A stretch of DNA of 64,000 nucleotides from Pipra filicauda (lineage: Eukaryota > Chordata > Aves > Passeriformes > Pipridae). The stretch covers positions 124,001-188,000 of the forward strand of contig NW_024104140.1 in the NCBI RefSeq assembly GCF_003945595.2, in the 5' to 3' direction. Shown here piece by piece: positions 27,978 to 38,100 of the stretch (positions are counted from its first letter, which is position 1; every line of letters starts with the position of its first letter). A program made the position numbers and the translations under genes. The notes below the pieces were generated by a model. It worked only from the letters and a program-made list of their open reading frames with translations. It was not told the DNA's origin and did not search any database.

Positions 27978-30900
27978 AATACAAAAACTGAGACTGTTGA
28001 AGTGGTGGTGTAAGAAAAACATCAGAAAAACTCGTGGAGCATGGTAAAATGGTGAAGTTTGGCAGTGCAGCCTGTAGGCTGTTAGAAAAGCCAACTTGCA
28101 TCTGAAATTGGTCACTTAATCCTTTTCCAGTTCCCTAAGTAATTGCTTTGTAGGTCACCTTGTTAACTGTAACCACATAGCTGTAGACAGAAAATTTTCT
28201 TTTGCAAGAGGGGCTTGTATTTTTAACTGTGTGCCTGGAAGCTTTTGCAGTACAGAACACATGCTGTTGTAACTCTTCTGAACTAAGTCTGGGAAAGTGT
28301 GGTTTTTAACAAAAGGATGGGTTTGTTTTGTCTATGTGTTTTTACTTCCAGGTCTGTTTTTCTCCAAAGCCTTGTCTAGAAGTGGACTTGCATTCTTGTA
28401 ATGAAAAGCTACTTCAGTGTCTCAGGGTGGATGCATGTAAATATCTTGATATCTACTTTCTGTATCTATGTTATGTAAAATGTGATGTGAATTCAGATCA
28501 TAGAATCAGCCAGATTGGAAGGACCACTGAGATCATCAAGTCCAACCCTTGATCCACTACCACCGTGGTTTCTATTCACCTTTCAGAAACATGCTGAAAA
28601 CTCCCCATTTCTGGGTTTTTCCTGCTTTAATTAACTTGAGTTAAAACATATTATTAACTAAACAATGGTGACTCTTAGCATTGACTGTCTCTGCATTTCT
28701 TTGTGTAAAGAATCACACTTGACTGTTTGGCTGATTCAAAAAGACTATTCATTTTAAATCTATGAGGAAAAGGTCTATGGCAAAAATCTGTGTATGACAA
28801 AGTTCAGTTCTGAATCATTTTTTCAAATAGACCCAAGATACATTATGAGATAACAAAAACAGAAGTGGGAAACACTTGTTTTCTGAAGTGATATGCTTCA
28901 TAACTTCTCTGCTTCAGGTTTAAAACATGGTACACGTAGATGTTGGTCTGTGTGGTGAGTGTGTGCAGGCTATATGAACCTCTGTACCATATTTCTAAAA
29001 TTTAATCTGTAGCAGGTGGGAGGTGAGGTGGTACTGGAGCATGTGTGCACCACAATACAAGGTATAGACAAGTCATCTTATGCTCTGAGCCATATAGAAT
29101 TTGCAAAGCCAAACTCAGGCAAATTCTAAGGATAGCTCCTCAGCACACCGTGAAGAAGTCTGTAACAAACCCCACCACACACACTTTCCTTATCCAAAGG
29201 GTATCTTTCCTCCTGGGAACTGACCGTATGTGGTCATTAGATAACATGACGCTTTTTGTGGGCATAAGATGATAACAGTAATTTCTTCTGACTTTCTGAT
29301 TCCTCCTACAACATAGTTAAATGAGCAGAGTGGCCACCTGCCATTTCCCTAACTCATGGGCTGCTGCTTTGCAGCTGCTGCTTTCCTGGTGGTGACTACA
29401 TCTCAGCGATTTTATGTCCTTAAATCCCTGCCAAGGGTTTTTAGTCTGAAACACGATTATTTATGAAGCACTTCGCACATCTTCAGTGGTAGATGCCACT
29501 GTGATGCAATCTCTGTAAGTTTGATGCATTTTTCTAAGTGTGCCCTTGAGTAAAGTGCACTTCAAATTGTGAATTTCCTACAAGCTTGTTTTCTAAAGAG
29601 TTGTGATCTGAACTTAGATGCGAATTCTAGCATGTGTTTGTAATTGAAAACACACTGCAAGACAGGATATCAATGTAACTTAGATTTTGGATGATTATCA
29701 GATGAGTTTAATTCAGAAGGGAAATTATATCTAAGTATGGAAGGAAGCACTATTAACTAGTGAGCAAGTGGACTATTCTTGTTCACCTTCCTGTGCTAGA
29801 TGGGAATATACATAATTGAAAGTCCTTGCACTGCATGGCTTACAGTTGAAAGCTGTTCTTTTTCCTTTCAAGGTTTTACTGATTCACTGCTGAGTGAAAA
29901 GTTGTAGTTGGTATTTAACCAATCAGCCTTTGGGACTTCCCTTTTTCTGGCTAAAAAGTAAACAATGTAAGTCTAAAGATTTGTTTTAGAAAGGTGTTTT
30001 GTACACTCAGCTGGTGGGGGAAAAAAAAGAAATTTTGAAAATGCAAAAATATAGAAAAGGGGCAAACATTTGGTTAGTTTGGTAAATTTAGCTTTCAGTA
30101 GGTAGGTGAAATGTTGTGTTTAACGTTATAGGAATACTTCTACTGATTGGGAGAAAGGTATTTTCCATAGACTTTATCCTTTCTTTAGGGGGAAAGAGGC
30201 AGGAAGGAGATCCTCACTGGATTATTCTGGATTAGCTGGCCAGCCTAAAACTGAGCACTGCCTCTGTGCATTGAACAGTTCTTATTTCCCTGCATGTGCT
30301 TTGCTTTTGAGGAGTGAGGAATACTGATGAACTCAGGACACGTTAGGCCATTGATTACAGGTGACCAGTTTCTCTGGGGGCTTGTACATAAGCATTTGTT
30401 GGAAGGCTGTGTGCTGGTTTTAGACCTCTTGCTTTAGACCCTGATTTCCGTGACCCTCCAAGCACAGCAAGAACCTCCCAGACTTTATAGACCTGCCTGA
30501 GGGTTGGGTGAGTTCAGGCATAAGTTCTGCCCTGATGGCTGGTAGCTCAAATGAGAAGATGAGAACCTGTTTCAGAAAAAAATGAATTATTAGCTGTTCA
30601 TCAGCTGAGTGATGCAGCAGAACTTTATGGATAAATGTAAATCTTCCAATTATCATAGAAAACCGTACCTGCAATGCGAAAAAGGAGGAGAGTGGAAATC
30701 TGTTTTTCATGCCTGGCATGAGGTCCTTATTTGCCCTTTTGCATTTCTTTTGGTGGCTTGGAGCCATTCATTAATGTGTCTTTAGGAGTTTGTGAAATCT
30801 TGGTGGTCACAATGCCAGGAAACACAACTCTGAGCTGGACAAAGTTGGCCTGAGTTCAGCTGCACTTGAAAAACAGGCAGTCAATATTTTCTAAGCTCAG

Positions 30901-32111
30901 GTTGCCAAACTGGGCCTTGGGTTTCAAAAAGCCCACAGTTAATTAGAGGGTCTGTTGGATATAGAGGTACTTAAGTATTGAATCAGACATGAAAAGAGGA
31001 GACATTTAAGTTTCTTCCCAGACAAAGGACATAGTGAGCATGAAGCCTAAAGTCACTTCTATGCAGTGGCAGGAGCAAAAGGAATACTTACATTTTGAAG
31101 CTGAGAGCTGTCGGGAGTGATCTTTGCAGGCCACACATACTTTGTGATGATCTTCACCTCCCTCCCCACCCTGGGATTCAACATAGCTTTAGGTAGAGGA
31201 AGGTATTTTCTTGCAGCTTATTTTTCTGTAGATTATCAGATGATCTGAAAATGTACTGCCTTCAAAGTACAGGCTTCTGGTTTGCTAATTCAGTTTCCCT
31301 GATGGGTGTCTGATCTTCCTACCTGCTGTTTGTTTGTAAAAAGTTAAAACTAGCATTTTGTAAAACAGGGATGACCTTGCTCTTGTTTTTCATACACTGA
31401 AACTACTGGGTGCTATAAAGGGCCTTGTTAGGCAGCGATTGTTCATGAGGTGATGTGGAAGATGCACCACCAAAATATTTAATAGTATGGTAGGAATTTG
31501 CTGCTTTCCTGCATGACAGTCTGTGACTCTCCTGTGTGGTTTTCTGCACTCTTGTGGTAATTAACAGGTTTCCTGCTTAATGAAGTGGGGAAAATACTGC
31601 CTTCTAAAAAGGATTCATACCTCTGGCAGCTTGCCAGATCCTCACTGTTTTAGCAGGACCTTAGAAGGACAGCAATTTTCACCCTTTGATTTTCTCTTTG
31701 CATGGGTATTGTGTGGCCATTGAGTGCTGTAGGAAGTGAAAACCTCCTGTCCCACTGACTGCTCCAGATACCTCTCCAACACTGTACCTGTGACTTCTGA
31801 ACTGTTTGTCCTACTACTCCTAAAACACTGCTGTGTTTTCTGTGGTCTTGCATAGCAGAAGCTGAAAACAATTTCGAGGGAATCGAGAGCAAGTTTTCCT
31901 TACGGACGCCTGCAGAGCCCGATGAGGATGTCTGCTACCTGGTGCCTGGGCAGCTGAACAGCCTGGCACAGTGCAACTTCAATCACACCAGCAAAACCTT
32001 TGTGGTGATCCACGGGTGGACGGTAAGACAAAGTGGGAGGAATCTCCCTTTTAACCACATTGCTGACAAACTGTGCTGAGGTGTCAATATTTCACAGATA
32101 ATATTAATCTG

Positions 32112-32144
<33 letters not shown>

Positions 32145-35100
32145 TTTTTTTAAATTAAAAAACGCCACAACCGACAGGTGACAGGGATGTATGAAAGTTG
32201 GGTACCAAAGCTTGTGGCTGCTCTGTACAAGAGGGAACCTGATTCAAATGTCATTGTGGTGGACTGGCTAGTTCGAGCTCAGCAGCACTACCCAGTGTCT
32301 GCTGCATACACCAAGCTGGTGGGAAAGGATGTTGCTACATTTATTGACTGGATGGAGGTAAGACATGTAGATACACCTCACTCACGTTGTGCATGGTATC
32401 CTAGGAGACAAAGCAGCACTTATACAGCTGTGTTAATCATCTTCTGTTGGGTAGATGGAGTTAAGCTGTTGAAGACAGTATTTTTGCTGGACTGGTAAAA
32501 TTCCAGCTTTAATTTACTGGTTACCTCTTACTCAAAGAGGCCTTTTACAGTGCATTCCAGAAACTTCACCTTGTGGTCTCTGGAGCCTTGTGAGAAGTAG
32601 CTATGAAGGACAGATTCCTATATACTTTACAGCAGCCAGCCCTTGGGAAACAGAAATCTGCCCTTCCTTTGGGAAATACTTAAGAGATCCAGAAACTGGT
32701 GGAAAGGGAGTGGCTGAAAACCTTTCATATCATACACAGTCTTGTGTTCTGTCCTTCATTCTGCAATCCTCTCTGGTTAGATTTTTGGCCTAAGTTGCTT
32801 AGCTCAAGTGATCTAGTATGGCACAAAATTATGATAAAATTATGATTACTGTATAGTATTTCTTCTGTTATTCATGACTCAAAGAGAAATCTCAGTATTA
32901 ACAAAACATTTTCTTCTGTGTCTTCTGGCATTTTCACATTTGGCTTCAAACTTTAAACAAAGTGTTCTCTTGAACAGGAGCAATTCAATTATCCTCTCAA
33001 CAAAGTCCACTTGCTGGGGTACAGTCTAGGTGCTCACGCTGCTGGGGTTGCTGGGAGCTTGACCAAGAAGAAGGTGAACAGAATTACTGGTAAGAAAACC
33101 TGTGACTGTAGAGTGGAGAGTCCTATCTCTTCCATGCTGAAACACATTTCTCTGAAAAATCGCCGGATTAATTGTTGCTTGCTGACAGCACTTTGATTCT
33201 GTGTTCATGCTTTATTGAAACTGCAGGGCTAGTGTTTCTGTAGTAGAACTGAAAAAGGTTCAGAAAAGAACAACAAAGGTGGTGAGTGAGAAGCCTTGAT
33301 TTGCTTCTTCACAAGAAATGAGCGAGTAGGCCACGATAAGAGACTAGCTGGCGGGAATGTGGTTGGGACTGGCCAAATCCACGGCTTGGAGAGGTCACAG
33401 TATCTCTTGCAGCATGAGAACTTCAGCTGGTTGTCTTCATCCAGGCAGTCATTCCTTGCAGCTGATGGGAGCCATTCAGAAAGAACGGGGTTTAAGTCCT
33501 GCTGCAGTGGATATAGGACCTGCAGAACTCCATGTCGTGGAGTGCTGCAGGTGCAAGAAGTTTATACAGGCTCACAGGGAGACTGGACAGATAATCAGAA
33601 GAGGTCCACTGTGGGTTATTAAAAAAATGAGTCATAACAGGCTCAAAAAATATTCTAGGCTGAAAATAATACTGTGAGAGTTCTGGGAAGGAGAACAAAG
33701 CATAGATATTCTTGCCCTGTTGCTATGTGTGCTTAGATGCCTGTTTTAAGGTGATTTTTGGAGACTGAGAAGTGTACTAGACAAGGTGGAGTGCATGGCC
33801 ACCCTGGGTCTGGTTTGCAGCCTAGCACCTGGAGGACTGATTTCAGTGACAAAGGAAATGCCAGCATCAGCAAATGAGGCTAAGAAAATTGCTCATCTGT
33901 GGTGTCTTTGTTGCTGAGAGAACTTGAGAGCAGCATTCGAAAGGGAATCTAGCTCCGTGGCATCCTTCACCCTTTCAGGTGAGCCTGGCTGATCCACAGG
34001 CAGGCTGAGAGGTGGGCTAGGAAGCAGTTGCATCTGGAAAGGTTGAGTCCTGAGAAGGTGGCAGATTGAAATCAGGCCAAAGCACTAGTCCCTCTATCCT
34101 TCCTTTCTCTCAGCTGCAGGCTTGTTGCTTTCACTGAGACTGGAAATCAAATCACTGGAATACCAGTAGCCCTCTGTTATGCTTCCATAGTTGCTCTTGG
34201 TGCCCAGGATGAGCCCTTTCCCTGGGAAAACAGCGTCACCTTTGAGCAAAGGGAGCAATATTATGTGGTCCCTGAAGTCCTCACAGCAGTGGGGAGGCAG
34301 CTCAGACTGGGTGAAGCTAACCATGGTTGAACAACCCAGGTGCCTGTCCCCTTCACATCCCTTCAGCTCTGTTTGTAGCCATCTCTCAAGTGGTTGTCTG
34401 AATTCAAAAAATAGTACTTGTTCACTGGTAGAATAGTTCTGGGTGTTTTTGATATCAGTGTTGCTGCAGTTTGACATTTTACCAAAATAATCCCCTTCCC
34501 CTGAGGCATGTAGACAATGAGTGAAGCTCTCATTTGTTTCCCAGTTGTTTCCCCTACCAGGGAGTTACTGGCAAGACATTTTTCCATACTTCAGATGCTT
34601 CAGCTACAAGTTGTACAATTCTTGACAAGAGGAAGACATTGAGAACACACTTATGAGTTTGTTTTTTCCATCCGCTGGAAATGCTACAGCTCTGAGGAAG
34701 TTATCTGAGCTTCCTTACATATGTCTGCATGCACTTTTATTTTTTTTAAACAGCGACAGCATTTCAAGGTTGTGTGTGTATTTGATTCTCCTGTATACAT
34801 GAATGCTACTTAAGTAATCCCACTGTAATGTCTGCAGGAAAACCAACGTCATATGCGATATTCTGGCCCAGTGTGGTAGCTGAGCTTGGCATTTGTTGCC
34901 AGTCTTTGACAGACAGTCTTTCTTTGTGGCTTGTTCCATAAAGGGCTGGATCCAGCTGGTCCTACCTTTGAGTATGCTGATGCCCCTACCCGCCTCTCCC
35001 CGGATGATGCTGATTTTGTGGATGTCCTACACACCTACACTCGAGGCTCTCCAGACCGCAGTATTGGGATCCAGAAGCCTGTTGGACACATTGATATTTA

Positions 35101-38100
35101 TCCCAATGGTGGGGGTTTCCAGCCAGGTTGCAACTTTGGAGAAGCACTCCGTCTGATTGCTGAAAAAGGCTTTGGAGGTGAGGTTGCTCTGAAACAAACG
35201 CTGTAACATTTAAAGGGAGATCTTCAGTAGCTTCATAGGTTTGTTGCAAGCGAAGATCTCTGGGAGGTGCAGGAATAGGGTTTTTTTAAGTGCTTTTTAA
35301 AAGTCATCCTGTAAAGCCCAGCTCTGGCATAGTGGATCATACCTGTTGACAGCATTGCCTAGGGATTCATATCTTTATATGTGTGTGTTATATGTACATT
35401 ATACATTTTCATTCTTTCAAGATATGGACCAGCTGGTGAAATGCTCCCATGAACGATCCATTCACCTCTTCATTGACTCCCTTCTCTATGAAGAAAAACC
35501 CAGCATGGCCTATCGCTGCAACACAAAGGAGGCCTTTGAGAAGGGTCTCTGCCTGAGCTGCCGCAAGAACCGCTGCAACAATTTGGGTTACAAGGTCAAC
35601 AGAGTGAGAACAAAGAGAAACACCAAAATGTACTTGAAGACCCGTGCTCAGATGCCCTATAAAGGTAGGTCCTGCCTGCTTAATGGTGAGCAAAACTGGT
35701 GCTTGTGCTCATCTGTGTGTCATGGTGGGCATGTGCTGCAGATGATGACGTTGCTGTTCCTGCTTTGGTGCCTGTGATGAGCAGGGGTGAAGCTTTCTTC
35801 TTGCTTGCCATTGAATGCAAGCTAAACTACAGTCTCAGAGGAAACAGTGCCATCCTACTCAAGGTGTGGGGGTGGGGATAGAGTACAAAAAGAAAGTTTC
35901 TAGGTAGCAAAGTTAAGAAATCATGCTCTGGGGCCCAATCAACTTGGAACAACTGAGTCTTCCAAATTTTTCAGTATTTTTCAACCAAAGGAGTTTTTAC
36001 TATTGCTGAGGAAATAATCAGCAGAGCCTAATCTGATAAGAAACTTATTTAAAGATGTGCAACCGTCTGACTTGTATCTTTTGTAGTGCACTTGCTAGAG
36101 GACTACTAGTCCTCATTAAAATATCACAGCACTTCTTGTTTCCAGTTGCCACAGTGACAGGTCTGAGAAGGACACTGCCAGAGAGAACAGGAAGGCTTTC
36201 AGCTAGGGAAGTGGCTTCTGAGTTGGATTTTACTACTTTATTTTTCCTCCCTAGCTTTGCCTATACCCCATGGTATGTTTGCTGTGTGCATTGTGTGATG
36301 GACCAGCAATCAGAGGGCACATTCCTGCAGTGTTCTGTTGGTGTTTGGTACTTAATCTGCAGTGTCACTGGGTTGATTTTTTTTTTTTTTTTTACCAAGG
36401 TATAAGGAGGGTACAAGTCATTTCAAGTCAAGGATAGCAATTCTTAAGCATTCAGTAACAGGTTTAAGGGTGATACTGCAGAATCTGGGGTTGTTAGAGT
36501 GGCAGCTTGAATGCAGAGTGTAGTTGCAAGAACTGCAAAGGTTTTTCTTAATAGTAATTGCCTTGCATACTAATATTTACCTCCTCTCAAAAATAGTTCC
36601 CTGGATACCTACAGGGAACTAAGCTCCTCATTTTAGTGAAGTTGGCATATTGAAGCCTAGCATTTTCAGGTGTGGGGTTGGGTGGTTTTGTTGCCAGCAG
36701 TCTCTTTGGAGGTTGAGTTTTCCTAATGGCATTTTCTTTTGCATTCTTCCAGTCTTTCATTACCAAGTCAAGATCCATTTCTTTGGAAAGACTAATACGA
36801 CTAAGACAAATCAGCCATTCCTGATCTCTCTCTATGGCACTCTAGATGAGAGTGAGAAAATTTCTTTCACACTGTGAGTAGCTACAGAAACAATTAAAAT
36901 GTAGTGTTCAGTTTACCTAAACTTGTTAAAGCCCCAGATGAAAGTCTTTTCTAGCTCCAGCTACAGAAATCTTACAGGGTCCCAGAATCTGCTCGTGTCT
37001 TTGATCAAGGAGATGCATCCACTTTTGAAGCTAATGAACTGAGCTCTACAGGAGCTCTTCTTGATAAGACATCTGAAATATGGAAATGTGAAGTCTGACC
37101 TGTGACTCAGCCTGATAAGAGTTTCTCTGGTGCTTTCTTATTTCCAATATCTTTATGCTGTGTTCCAACTGTGTTAAACCTTCTTAAAAGTCACCTGCAA
37201 CCTGGAGTTAATTGTCTGATGGGTCTGAAGGCCTCGGTGCAAAAGCTGAGGGAGACATGGGATTTGCTTTCACAGCTCTGCAAACAAGCAGAAATACATG
37301 AGTGCATCCCTGCACGTGGGCTGGCAGGGAATGGAGCTGGAAAGCACCAAAGTCTGTTTTCTGCTCTGAGGAATCTAAACTGGTGGTGCTTGTCTGGCTC
37401 CTCTGAGAGTCACCAATACAGGAGAGGACACCCCTTGCCTGGCAGACTGTCCCACGATTTTACCAGCCTTGCTGCAGAAAGCTTTTTCCTTTTGCCTCTG
37501 CAAAAGCTTTAAGGTGTTTTGTCCTTATTCCACCCATCAGAACTATGGAGAAGATTGCTTCCTTCTTCTCTAGAGTACAAAAAGTTGTGGTTCTTTTTCT
37601 CCTTAATTTTCTTTATCTGTCCAACACTTTCAGAGTGTGCTTTTCATTCCTTTATTTTCCTCCCCACAGGCCTGAAGTCTCCTCAAACAAGACCTTCTCC
37701 TTCCTGATTTACACAGAAGTGGACATTGGGGACCTGCTTATGCTGAAGCTGCAGTGGGAGAAAGACACTTTGTTCAGCTGGACTGACTGGTGGACTCCTT
37801 TTACATTTGACATCCAGAGAGTCAGAGTGAAGTCAGGAGAAACTCAGAAAAAGTAACTTGTTTTGATTGTTATAAGCTTTGACAGTGTTTCCTGATTTCT
37901 GGTATCTCACAGGGTGGGACAAACATTTTAAGCAATCACAGGTGGGTGCAGCACTGATAATCAGGGCTCTGGTAGCATCAAACCACCACTTACGTCAGCC
38001 AGGTTCAGTTGTTTGCTTCCACTGGGATGTGCAATTTGTAGTCTTACTCACACATAATTAATTTGCGTGTCACTGTCTCATCTGTCTCAGGTTAGCTGTA

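Larger units (their letters stand above)
25001..31855 (+). other. LPL: LPL intron 1 (6.9 kb)
   Basis: The largest intron, GT-AG, phase 1. It contains a 74-T homopolymer (27903-27976) and a small CR1 fragment (28498-28575). I recognise no further exon or RNA gene. First introns often hold enhancers, but none can be named from the sequence. Confidence 0.9.
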
